A DNA stretch of 8,859 nucleotides from Pseudomonadota bacterium (lineage in GTDB: Bacteria; Pseudomonadota; Alphaproteobacteria; Rhizobiales; Hyphomicrobiaceae). Shown here in pieces: positions 1-5,926 of the stretch (positions are counted from its first letter, which is position 1; every line of letters starts with the position of its first letter). The stretch spans positions 1-8,859 of the forward strand of contig JAEYYJ010000154.1 in the NCBI GenBank assembly GCA_023430845.1, written 5' to 3'. The notes below the pieces were generated by a model. It was not told where the DNA came from. It was given only the letters and a program-made list of their open reading frames with translations, and searched no databases. Position numbers and translations under genes: made by a program.

Positions 1-450
1 CAGGAAGCGAGCCACAATTCCTGGGACGGCAGCCACTTCGTGACGACGCGCACTGCCTCGAAGCGCGCCTACACCGAAGCCGGCATCGACGACCCGCGTA
101 AGGAACTCTCGCTCATCGAAGTGCACGACTGCTTCTCGATCACCGAACTTGTCACCATGGAGGATCTCTTCATCTCCAAGGAAGGCGGAGCGGTGAAAGA
201 TATTCTCGACGGCTTCTACAATGCCGACGGCGGCGTGCCCTGCCAGATCGATGGCGGCCTCAAATGCTTCGGCCATCCGATCGGCGCTTCGGGCCTGCGC
301 ATGATCTACGAGATCTATCTGCAGATGCTCGGCCGTGCCGGACCTCGGCAACGCCAGGACGAGCCGACACTCGGCCTCACGCACAATCTGGGCGGCTTCC
401 CGCACCAGAATGTGTGCTCGATCTCGATCATCGGCCGCTACGGGGTTTAG
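1..450 (+). CDS. Thiolase (SCP2/SCP-x type acetyl-CoA acetyltransferase family), 3' part only
   Basis: The frame is open from the first base, so the gene starts outside the window; 149 C-terminal residues are visible. Thiolases transfer an acyl group between CoA and an acceptor, either cleaving a beta-ketoacyl-CoA or condensing two acyl-CoAs. Seen here are the SCP2-thiolase signature VHDCFS (His at fragment residue 42), the catalytic loop CFGHPIGASG (His 92), and a closing HNLGGFPHQNVCSI segment (Cys 139). The HDCF motif replaces the NEAF motif of classical biosynthetic thiolases, which places it in the SCP-x-like branch; many bacterial members have unknown substrates. The nucleophilic N-terminal Cys lies outside the window. 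The end overlaps the convergent regulator gene by 23 bp. The GTG at 40 is internal, not a start. The family call is firm; the substrate is unknown. Confidence 0.9.
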   Translation, partial: QEASHNSWDGSHFVTTRTASKRAYTEAGIDDPRKELSLIEVHDCFSITELVTMEDLFISKEGGAVKDILDGFYNADGGVPCQIDGGLKCFGHPIGASGLRMIYEIYLQMLGRAGPRQRQDEPTLGLTHNLGGFPHQNVCSISIIGRYGV

Positions 451-1282
451 GCGGTTTCGCGCTGGCCGTCGGCGGTTTAGTGCCGGCGACCACCTTGCGC
501 ACGGCCTCCGCCGTCGCCTTGTCCGCCGGATAAAAGGCCTCGATCGCAATTTCCGCGAGCGTGATGTCGACAGGCGTGCCGAACACCGTCGTCGTCGAGA
601 AGAAAGACAGCATCCCGTCCGGCGTCAGCAATTGCATCGGCACGACGACATTGCCGAAGTCGCGCTTGGGTGATGGTGCGGTAATCGCGCCGCCGCGCGG
701 GCGCTGGTAGGTTTTCAGCTCCTCCAGCAATTCATTGAGCTTGGCGTCCGCAGAAGCGTCCACCTGCTGTGTCAGGCGCGCAATGACGTGCGCCTTCCAC
801 TCGGGATAGTTTGCGATACGCGGTGCCATTCCTTGCGGATGCAGACTGAGCCGCAGCACGTTCAGCGGTGGCTCCAGCAGCTTGGCATCGATGCCCGCGA
901 TGAGCGGCCCGATCGCCGCGTTCGCCGCAACGAGCGTCCAGTGCCGATCTACCGCGAGCGCCGGAAACGGCTCGTGCCCTTTGAGCACGACGTCGATGGC
1001 TTCGCGCTGCGCAGTCAGCGCCGGATCATCGAGACTGCGCTCCTGATAGATGGGCGCGAAGCCAGCCGCGACGAGCAGGATATTGCGCTCGCGCAGCGGG
1101 ATCGAAAGGCGCTCCGCCAGATGCAGGATCATGTCCCGGCTCGGCGCGGAGCGTCCGGATTCGACGAAGCTGAGATGGCGTTGCGAGACCTCGGCCTCGA
1201 GCGCCAGTTCGAGCTGGCTCATGCGGCGGCGCTGGCGCCATGTCCGCAGCAGGGTTCCGGCAGTGGGCTGTGTGTTCGGCAT
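428..1282 (-). CDS. XRE-family transcriptional regulator with MmyB-like ligand-binding domain
   Basis: A 284-residue DNA-binding regulator. Residues about 9-65 form a Cro/C1-type helix-turn-helix (LRTWRQRRRMSQLELALEA, then SQRHLSFVESGRSAPSRDM). Residues about 95-255 match the MmyB-like C-terminal domain, a PAS-like fold thought to bind a small, possibly acyl or fatty, ligand; the stretch VDRHWTLVAANAAIGPL is typical. The tail is Lys/Pro-rich. I chose the ATG at 1282. A TTG at 1318 would add 12 residues, but HTH proteins of this type usually start about ten residues before the domain. No Shine-Dalgarno sequence precedes 1282, and a candidate promoter ends only 7 nt upstream, so the mRNA may be leaderless. 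The gene is divergent from the small membrane protein at 1417, a plausible target along with the regulator itself. The effector is unknown. Confidence 0.9.
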   Translation of the reverse strand: MPNTQPTAGTLLRTWRQRRRMSQLELALEAEVSQRHLSFVESGRSAPSRDMILHLAERLSIPLRERNILLVAAGFAPIYQERSLDDPALTAQREAIDVVLKGHEPFPALAVDRHWTLVAANAAIGPLIAGIDAKLLEPPLNVLRLSLHPQGMAPRIANYPEWKAHVIARLTQQVDASADAKLNELLEELKTYQRPRGGAITAPSPKRDFGNVVVPMQLLTPDGMLSFFSTTTVFGTPVDITLAEIAIEAFYPADKATAEAVRKVVAGTKPPTASAKPPKPRSGR

Positions 1283-1325
1283 GGTGGCAAAACTACCGAT
1301 GAGGCAATCGCGATCCAATTACCTC
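1283..1325 (-). promoter_or_regulatory. Candidate promoter and inverted repeat upstream of the XRE/MmyB regulator
   Basis: Read on the minus strand, TTGGAT (1318-1313) and TAGTTT (1295-1290) are separated by 17 nt, a sigma-70-like arrangement. Only 7 nt separate the -10 box from the ATG at 1282, which puts the predicted transcription start at or next to the start codon. An imperfect inverted repeat overlaps the -35 side: GAGGCAAT at 1301-1308 and ATTACCTC at 1318-1325, 7 of 8 positions matching across a 9-nt spacer. The spacer also holds part of the 8-bp palindrome ATCGCGAT (1307-1314). This would suit autoregulation by an XRE dimer. It is inference from pattern alone. Confidence 0.35.
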
Positions 1326-1405
1326 CAGCGTAATCGACCAGGCGCATTGCTGTCGCCATCTTCCGGGGCATGGAGCCGAACCAAACGCTCCGCCACAAAG
1401 TCCAC

Positions 1406-1410
1406 GGAGA
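1406..1410 (+). promoter_or_regulatory. Ribosome binding site of the small membrane protein
   Basis: GGAGA lies 6 nt before the ATG at 1417, a well-spaced Shine-Dalgarno sequence that fixes this start. It contrasts with the divergent regulator gene, which has none. Confidence 0.6.
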
Positions 1411-1416
1411 ACAACC

Positions 1417-1812
1417 ATGAGCCCCATTCAGTCCAACAACACCCTCCAGAACGTCCTTCTGCTCGATGCGGCAACGTGCATCGCTGCCGGCGCCCTGATG
1501 GCGTTCGGATCGAACTTCGTCGCCGGCCTCACGGCCATTCCCGCGCCACTACTCACCTGGGCCGGATTGATCCTCTTTCCCTGCGCCGCGCTCATGATCT
1601 TTGCCGGACTTCAGGCATCGCCATCGCGGCCGATCGTCTGGTTGATCGTGCTCGGAAATATCGGGTGGGTGATCGCGAGCCTCGGCGTCTTCGCATTCAT
1701 CGCGCCGAATGCACTCGGAACCATCTTCATTCTTGCGCAGGCTGCCGTCGTCGCAGTGCTCGCGCTACTGGAGCACAACGCGCTGCAGCGCTCGGACGTC
1801 GCTACGGCCTGA
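1417..1812 (+). CDS. Small four-helix integral membrane protein of unknown function
   Basis: A 131-residue, very hydrophobic protein. Four membrane segments are predicted by eye at about residues 11-32, 44-66, 72-95 and 99-118, with short polar loops and a polar C-terminal tail (EHNALQRSDVATA). No signal peptide cleavage motif, metal ligands or catalytic motif stands out. It is transcribed away from the XRE/MmyB regulator across a 134-bp gap, so it is the obvious candidate target of that regulator, and it is followed by a strong terminator. I do not recognise a named family. An inner-membrane accessory or stress-related role would be a guess. The gene call is secure from its length, hydrophobic pattern, Shine-Dalgarno sequence and terminator. 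Confidence 0.85.
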   Translation: MSPIQSNNTLQNVLLLDAATCIAAGALMAFGSNFVAGLTAIPAPLLTWAGLILFPCAALMIFAGLQASPSRPIVWLIVLGNIGWVIASLGVFAFIAPNALGTIFILAQAAVVAVLALLEHNALQRSDVATA

Positions 1813-1824
1813 CATGCCCGGCAA

Positions 1825-1867
1825 AGCAAAACGGGAGGAGTGCTGACCGCGCTCCTCCCGTTGTGCT
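1825..1867. terminator. Bidirectional rho-independent terminator between convergent genes
   Basis: The core stem pairs 1830-1843 (AACGGGAGGAGTGC) with 1849-1862 (GCGCTCCTCCCGTT): 14 pairs including one G-T wobble, around the 5-nt loop TGACC. Four more pairs form after one mismatch, extending the hairpin to 1825-1867. On the minus strand the stem is followed by TTTTGCTTT, a fair T tract for the DUF2852-like gene. On the plus strand the tract is weaker (TTGTGCTATT). It sits 12 bp after the stop of the membrane protein and about 30 bp after the stop of the convergent gene, so it probably ends both transcripts. Confidence 0.8.
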
Positions 1868-1897
1868 ATTCGCGTTGCGACTTTAGCCGGTATCGGC

Positions 1898-2326
1898 TCA
1901 ACGTGCCCGCCGATCCTGCATGAAGGCCTCGAACTCGTCCCGGTCGCGCGCCGCTCGCAAACGCTCCAGATAGGCGTGAAAATCGCGCTCCTCGTCCTCG
2001 AGACGCGCGAGCTCCGCCGCACGGTATTCCTCGAAGGCCGCATTACGGACGACGGGCCGCGCTTCTTCGCGACCACCGCGCCCGCCGCGATCTTTCCTTA
2101 GCAGATTGCCGAGGCCGTCGCCGATCTTCTCACCGAGCTTCCGGCTGATCCAGGCGCCATTCTCCCAGGCGCGTTCCCAAGCTCGGCTCTCCCGTACCCG
2201 CGTAACGCCCGCCTGGACGCGCGACACGGCCGGCGCGAACCGGGGTCGGCTCGCGATATAGGCCAGCGATGTCCCGATCAGGGTTGCCCCACCCGCGAGC
2301 CACCACATCAGCACATGCTTGCGCAT
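1898..2326 (-). CDS. DUF2852-like small membrane-anchored protein
   Basis: A 142-residue protein. Residues about 6-25 form one hydrophobic helix (HVLMWWLAGGATLIGTSLAY), probably a membrane anchor. A basic, Trp-containing middle follows (ESRAWERAWENGAW), then a Gly/Arg linker near 78-90. The C-terminal helix at about 95-140 is highly charged, with the pattern AFEEYRAAELARLEDEERDF followed by YLERLR and EFEAFMQDRR. That C-terminal pattern matches the end of DUF2852 proteins, which are widespread in Rhizobiales and have no assigned function. The N-terminus differs from the usual DUF2852 membrane domain, so this may be a divergent relative. The ATG at 2326 is preceded by GAGGG at 6 nt. The gene has its own promoter with a palindromic operator candidate and ends at the shared hairpin. 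Confidence 0.85.
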   Translation of the reverse strand: MRKHVLMWWLAGGATLIGTSLAYIASRPRFAPAVSRVQAGVTRVRESRAWERAWENGAWISRKLGEKIGDGLGNLLRKDRGGRGGREEARPVVRNAAFEEYRAAELARLEDEERDFHAYLERLRAARDRDEFEAFMQDRRAR

Positions 2327-2347
2327 TGAGATCCCTCGTCTACCGTC

Positions 2348-2366
2348 ATGTTAAGCATCTTAACAT
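2348..2366. promoter_or_regulatory. Perfect 19-bp palindromic operator candidate
   Basis: The arms ATGTTAAG (2348-2355) and CTTAACAT (2359-2366) are exact inverted copies around the 3-nt centre CAT. AT-rich 8-bp arms with an odd spacer are typical sites for a dimeric winged-helix or HTH repressor such as a MarR-family protein. The palindrome covers the predicted -10 box and start region of the DUF2852-like gene and stands out in GC-rich DNA. Repression of that gene is the natural reading. No matching regulator is identified here; the XRE/MmyB protein cannot be excluded. Confidence 0.6.
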
Positions 2367-2390
2367 TGGGCGTGATCGACGATCTGTCAA
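2362..2390 (-). promoter_or_regulatory. Predicted sigma-70-type promoter of the DUF2852-like gene
   Basis: On the minus strand a consensus -35 box, TTGACA (2390-2385, preceded by C as in alphaproteobacterial CTTGAC), stands 17 nt from a weak -10 box, AATGTT (2367-2362). The expected start near 2355 would give a leader of about 30 nt before the ATG at 2326, with room for the GAGGG ribosome site. The -10 box overlaps the 19-bp palindrome. Confidence 0.5.
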
Positions 2391-2555
2391 GAGGATGGCC
2401 TACGTGGCGTTCAGATGCTCTCCACCTAATATTCGGCCATTTCGCGCTTCGATCGCAGCGGCAGTTTCGACAGCGGTTTACCTAAAATTATGCGCGGACG
2501 TGGTTTGGTCATCGTTCACGGCGGTTGCCGATGCCATTTTGCGACGGTCCTGATC

Positions 2556-4040
2556 ATGACGATGTCCATCGCCCCAACTGCCGAGGCCCGCACGCAGCCG
2601 CTGGCCCTGCTGCCGGTCTGGGTCGGTCTCGGCGTCTATGCGCTGTTGCTGATGGTTGGCAGCAGCCTGCTCAATGATCCGGATACTTACTGGCAGATCA
2701 CCATTGGGCAGTGGATCCTCGACAACCACGCGCTCCCCCGCACCGACATCTACTCCTTCACGATGCACGGTCAGCCCTGGATCTCGACCCAATGGCTGGC
2801 ACAGGTGCTCTATGCGCTCGCCTATGGCGCCCTCGGCTGGACCGGCCCAGTCGTGTTGGCATCTGCCGCGGTTGCCCTCTCACTCGCAGTTCTGACGCGC
2901 TTTCTCGCTGCACGCCTGCCGCATACCGCGGTCCTCGTGCTGGTCACTGCGGCCATCATGTTGATGGCATCTCACTTGCTGGCGCGCCCGCATGTGCTGG
3001 CGATGCCCGTGATGGTGGCCTGGGTCGCCGGCCTCGTCGGCGCGATGGATCGAAAAGGCGCGCCGTCATTCTGGCTGCTGCCTTTGATGACTCTGTGGGC
3101 CAACTTGCATGGCGGCTTTGTCCTCGGCCTCGCACTGATCGGACCGATTGCGCTCGATGCGATCTGGCGCGCATCGAAGCCGGAGCAGCCCACCCTACTC
3201 GTGCGATGGGCAGTGTTTGGCGTCGCGGCACTCGCCGCAAGCTGCATCACGCCCTACGGCTGGGAAGCGCTGCTTGCCTCGCGTCGCATACTCAGCCTCG
3301 GCGCCGCACTCGCGCTGATCGGTGAGTGGCGACCGGCGAATTTCGGTCAGGCGGGACCGCTCGAGCTGACCGTACTCGCCGGCTTCGCCTTTGCATTGTG
3401 GCGCGGCATCACGCTCCCGCCGATGCGGATCGTGCTCGTGCTTGGCTTCGTGTACATGGCATTGAGCCACGTGAGGAATGCGGAAGTTCTGGCGCTTCTC
3501 GCACCGCTGGTGCTCGCGAAGCCGCTCGGCGAGCAGATCGGCCGCGATGCACCCGCAGCGACCGCATCGTCACCGCAGCAGTGGTCACTGCTCGCCGTCA
3601 TCGCGATGGCCTCGATCGCTCTTACCGTTCTTGTCGCCTCGACGCTTCACTACGCACCATTCGCGCGCATGTCGCCCGTCGCTGCCGTAAACGAGTTGAA
3701 GAAGCTCAATGTCAGCCGGGTGTTCAATGACTACAACTTCGGCGGCTATCTGATCTGGCGCGAGGTGCCAACCTTCATCGATGGACGCACGGAGCTGTAC
3801 GGCGAGAAGCTTATGGTGGATCACGACAATGCCAGCCGCTTGGTGCAGCCTGACAAACTTTTCCAGTTGCTCCGCGACTACGATGTCGAAGCCACCTTGT
3901 TGAGCTCCGGAAGCGCAGCGGCGAAGCTCCTCGATCGCGTCGAAGGCTGGCAGAGGGTCTATAGCGACCAGCTCGCCACTATCCACGTCCGCAAGCCCGG
4001 CACCAAAGCTGCCGCGACACCTGCGATCAAGGGCGATTGA
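2556..4040 (+). CDS. Polytopic membrane protein, GT-C glycosyltransferase-like
   Basis: A 494-residue protein with about ten hydrophobic segments (for example residues 17-38, 82-112, 124-165, 172-200, 214-232, 268-282, 290-303, 310-321, 343-362) and a soluble C-terminal region from about 370. The first loop has DPDTYWQITIGQWILDNHAL (Asp 41 and 43), then SFTMHGQPWISTQW, the layout of GT-C enzymes, whose acidic loop motif binds a lipid-phosphate sugar donor. WANLHGGF (181-188), ITPYGWEAL and LSHVRNAEVLALL follow. The tail holds FNDYNFGGYLIW and PTFIDGRTELYG, recurrent in this uncharacterised family. I prefer the ATG at 2556. An upstream ATG at 2490 adds 22 atypical residues and sits right after a possible -10 box (TAAAAT, 2483-2488). 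The start remains uncertain, since neither has a good Shine-Dalgarno sequence. Acceptor and donor are unknown, and no other sugar genes are nearby. The stop is 23 bp from the convergent phosphatase stop, with no visible terminator. Confidence 0.85.
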   Translation: MTMSIAPTAEARTQPLALLPVWVGLGVYALLLMVGSSLLNDPDTYWQITIGQWILDNHALPRTDIYSFTMHGQPWISTQWLAQVLYALAYGALGWTGPVVLASAAVALSLAVLTRFLAARLPHTAVLVLVTAAIMLMASHLLARPHVLAMPVMVAWVAGLVGAMDRKGAPSFWLLPLMTLWANLHGGFVLGLALIGPIALDAIWRASKPEQPTLLVRWAVFGVAALAASCITPYGWEALLASRRILSLGAALALIGEWRPANFGQAGPLELTVLAGFAFALWRGITLPPMRIVLVLGFVYMALSHVRNAEVLALLAPLVLAKPLGEQIGRDAPAATASSPQQWSLLAVIAMASIALTVLVASTLHYAPFARMSPVAAVNELKKLNVSRVFNDYNFGGYLIWREVPTFIDGRTELYGEKLMVDHDNASRLVQPDKLFQLLRDYDVEATLLSSGSAAAKLLDRVEGWQRVYSDQLATIHVRKPGTKAAATPAIKGD

Positions 4041-4063
4041 CGGCCAGCGACTGCGGCGGCGTC

Positions 4064-5314
4064 TCAATCCCAGACGATGGGCTTTCCTTCCATCCCGTCC
4101 ACCGGCAATCCGAGGAATGTCAGGATCGTCGGTGCGATATCGATGAGCGAGGTTTGCTCCGTGCGTCGTCTCGGCTTGGCGCCGGGATGATCGACAATGA
4201 GAAAGGGGCGTGTCTCGTCCGGTCCCCATCCACCGTGCTGGCCGAAACCCAGCCCCTTGAACTCGGGAGCATTGAAGGACGCCCAACGCTGTCCCGCAAC
4301 GCCGAACTCGTTCGGCTCGGGTGAGCGCGCGAGGCTGATGCCGGCGACGAGCCCGCCCTCGACTGCGATGCCGAGCTGTTCGAGTTTCTCGCCCGTCGCA
4401 ATCTCGCCGACCCATGGTGCGCGCTCGAGCTTTGCGAGCACTTCCGGAACTACGCGCTCCGCTTCACCGATGGCATAGAGCAGCGCTGCCGTGCCCTGCG
4501 TCGCAAAGGCGATCTGGCCAGCTTCGCGAAGCGCACCGAAACCGTTCTCGTCGAGCCACGCAGCAACGTTGACGCCCTTGGTGATCGTCTCATGTCCATG
4601 ATCGGAGCCGACCATGAGCAGGATGTCCTCACCCTTGGCGCGCAAAGCATCGATGGTTGCCGCGACATCGCCGACAAGCGCGTCGATCTGCTTCAGCGCC
4701 GCCATATGCGTCGGCGAGCCGATCGGCGCGTTGTGCATGGTGAGATCGGGATCGCCGAACCACATGACGGAGATCGCGCGCGGCTTGTCCTTTAGCACCT
4801 CATCACAGAAGAGGCCCGCCATGGCGATATCGCCTTCGAGGCCGCCCTTGATCGGCAGGGCCGGCACTTCCGACCCACCCGGCCCATACGAGCCCGCGCG
4901 ATGGCGCACCTCGCCGTGCTCGTCCGGATCGAGAAAGTATGCCGCACCCGGCGAGACATTCGAGTAGGCAACGAAGCCGCCATGCTTGGCGACCCGCTGC
5001 GACATGCTCGGCACCCGCAACGTGCGCCCGAGCGCCTTGCGCATGTGCCCGCGGAAGTCGGGCGGGCCGGCATCGCGCACGACGATGCGCCCGCCCTCGA
5101 TGAGCCCCATGCGATTGCCGTGCAAACCATGCTTGATCGGCCGGCAGCCGGAGCCGACAGCCGCCGCCGACGCGCGCGTCACGGACGGAAAGATCGAACG
5201 ATGCTCGGCGCATCTGAGGCCACGCGCCGAAAGCGCGGCGAGCGACGGCGTCCGCTCCTCGCTGATCCAATCCGTGCAGAGGCCATCGCAGTTGACATAG
5301 ACCGCGCGCTTCAT
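4064..5314 (-). CDS. Alkaline-phosphatase-superfamily phosphodiesterase/nucleotide pyrophosphatase-like enzyme
   Basis: A 416-residue hydrolase of the type I phosphodiesterase/NPP group. The full two-metal site can be read: Asp10 (CDG), nucleophile Thr46 (SVTRAS), Asp190 and His194 (DLTMH), Asp238-His239 (GSDHGHE) and His360 (GQHGGWGPDE). The 36-residue Asp-Thr and 4-residue Asp-His spacings equal those of characterised NPP enzymes. CRPIKHGLHGN (57-67) corresponds to the usual TG-P-HGI-N segment. There is no signal peptide or membrane helix, so it should act in the cytoplasm, unlike many secreted relatives. The ATG at 5314 is preceded by GAGGG 7 nt upstream, within the 10-bp gap after the CMD-family gene; the in-frame extension to 5392 lies inside that gene and is rejected. 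The fold is shared with phosphonoacetate hydrolase, phosphoglycerate mutase and phosphodiesterases, so the substrate is open. It is probably the last gene of the cluster. Confidence 0.9.
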   Translation of the reverse strand: MKRAVYVNCDGLCTDWISEERTPSLAALSARGLRCAEHRSIFPSVTRASAAAVGSGCRPIKHGLHGNRMGLIEGGRIVVRDAGPPDFRGHMRKALGRTLRVPSMSQRVAKHGGFVAYSNVSPGAAYFLDPDEHGEVRHRAGSYGPGGSEVPALPIKGGLEGDIAMAGLFCDEVLKDKPRAISVMWFGDPDLTMHNAPIGSPTHMAALKQIDALVGDVAATIDALRAKGEDILLMVGSDHGHETITKGVNVAAWLDENGFGALREAGQIAFATQGTAALLYAIGEAERVVPEVLAKLERAPWVGEIATGEKLEQLGIAVEGGLVAGISLARSPEPNEFGVAGQRWASFNAPEFKGLGFGQHGGWGPDETRPFLIVDHPGAKPRRRTEQTSLIDIAPTILTFLGLPVDGMEGKPIVWD

Positions 5315-5317
5315 CGG

Positions 5318-5327
5318 CGTACCCTCA
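5318..5327 (-). promoter_or_regulatory. Ribosome binding site overlapping the upstream stop region (translational coupling)
   Basis: The minus-strand string TGAGGG carries the TGA stop of the CMD-family gene (5327-5325) and, directly fused to it, the GAGGG Shine-Dalgarno sequence for the phosphatase ATG at 5314. Ribosomes terminating on the first gene are placed to restart on the second. Confidence 0.6.
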
Positions 5328-5897
5328 CTTCTTATTGGCTGCGACGCGTGCCTCGATCTGGCTGACGAGCTTGTCGCCGATCGGCGGATCATTCGGAATG
5401 TCGAGCGTCTCGGTAAGTCGCGCGAGCATGATGTAGAAGCCGGCCACCAGGATCAGCTCCACGATCTCGCGCTCGGAAAGAAATTTGCGCGCCTCGGCAA
5501 GCGAGGCCTCGGATGCGCCGACATCCACAACGACCTCGCGCGCAAAGCGCAACGCCGCCTTCTGCGCATCACTGAAGCAGGCCGCCTGATCGTCGCCTAG
5601 CTGCAGAGCATCTATCTGCTCTTGCGTGCCGCCAAGCGCTAGAACGACCGGCACGTGCTGCACCCATTCGTACTCGCCACCTTCAAGGTTCACGGCGTGG
5701 CAGATCACCAGCTCGCGCAGCAGCGGATCGAGTTCGAGCTTGCCGAGGAAAGTACCGCCAAGCTTCATGAGCGGCTTCAGCGCCGTTTCGGCATGCGCGA
5801 TCATGTTGAAGATACCGACTGGCCCCGGCAAACGCGCCAGCATCTCGCGGACCTCGGGCGGCGACTTTTCGAGGTCGGGGAAGGGAATGCGGGTCAT
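5325..5897 (-). CDS. Carboxymuconolactone decarboxylase (CMD/AhpD-like) family protein without CxxC
   Basis: A 190-residue all-helical protein. The CMD domain core is at about residues 45-125, with LRELVICHAVNLEGGEYEWV then QH: Glu75, Glu77, Trp78 and His81 form the YEWxxH motif common to this branch. Peroxidase-type members such as AhpD need a CxxC pair; here only isolated cysteines are seen (Cys66 in the core helix, Cys107), so thiol peroxidase activity is unlikely. True 4-carboxymuconolactone decarboxylases are shorter (about 130 residues), and no protocatechuate-pathway genes are present, so the catalysed step is unknown. The start is ATG 5897, preceded by GAGGA at 5 nt; the in-frame ATG at 5930 overlaps the GST stop and is less likely. 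It lies 29 bp after the GST gene and 10 bp before the phosphatase gene, consistent with one operon. Confidence 0.88.
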   Translation of the reverse strand: MTRIPFPDLEKSPPEVREMLARLPGPVGIFNMIAHAETALKPLMKLGGTFLGKLELDPLLRELVICHAVNLEGGEYEWVQHVPVVLALGGTQEQIDALQLGDDQAACFSDAQKAALRFAREVVVDVGASEASLAEARKFLSEREIVELILVAGFYIMLARLTETLDIPNDPPIGDKLVSQIEARVAANKK

Positions 5898-5926
5898 GGT
5901 TTTCCTCAATTGGGAGCCGAGCCCGA

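Noticed and set aside
1050..1886. Plus-strand open frame of 278 codons across the regulator, the small membrane gene and the terminator
   Set aside because: Runs antisense to the HTH gene and out of frame through the membrane gene, with no recognisable motif and Arg-rich composition.
2490..2555. Upstream ATG at 2490 as the start of the GT-C-like protein
   Set aside because: It adds residues unlike the family, has no Shine-Dalgarno sequence, and abuts a possible -10 box (2483-2488) that would place the transcription start downstream of it. Kept only as an alternative.
3585..4415. Long minus-strand open frame crossing the junction between the GT-C-like gene and the phosphatase gene
   Set aside because: Arg/Ala-rich, antisense to one real gene and out of frame within another; typical by-product of high GC. 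Both overlapped genes have clear family motifs.
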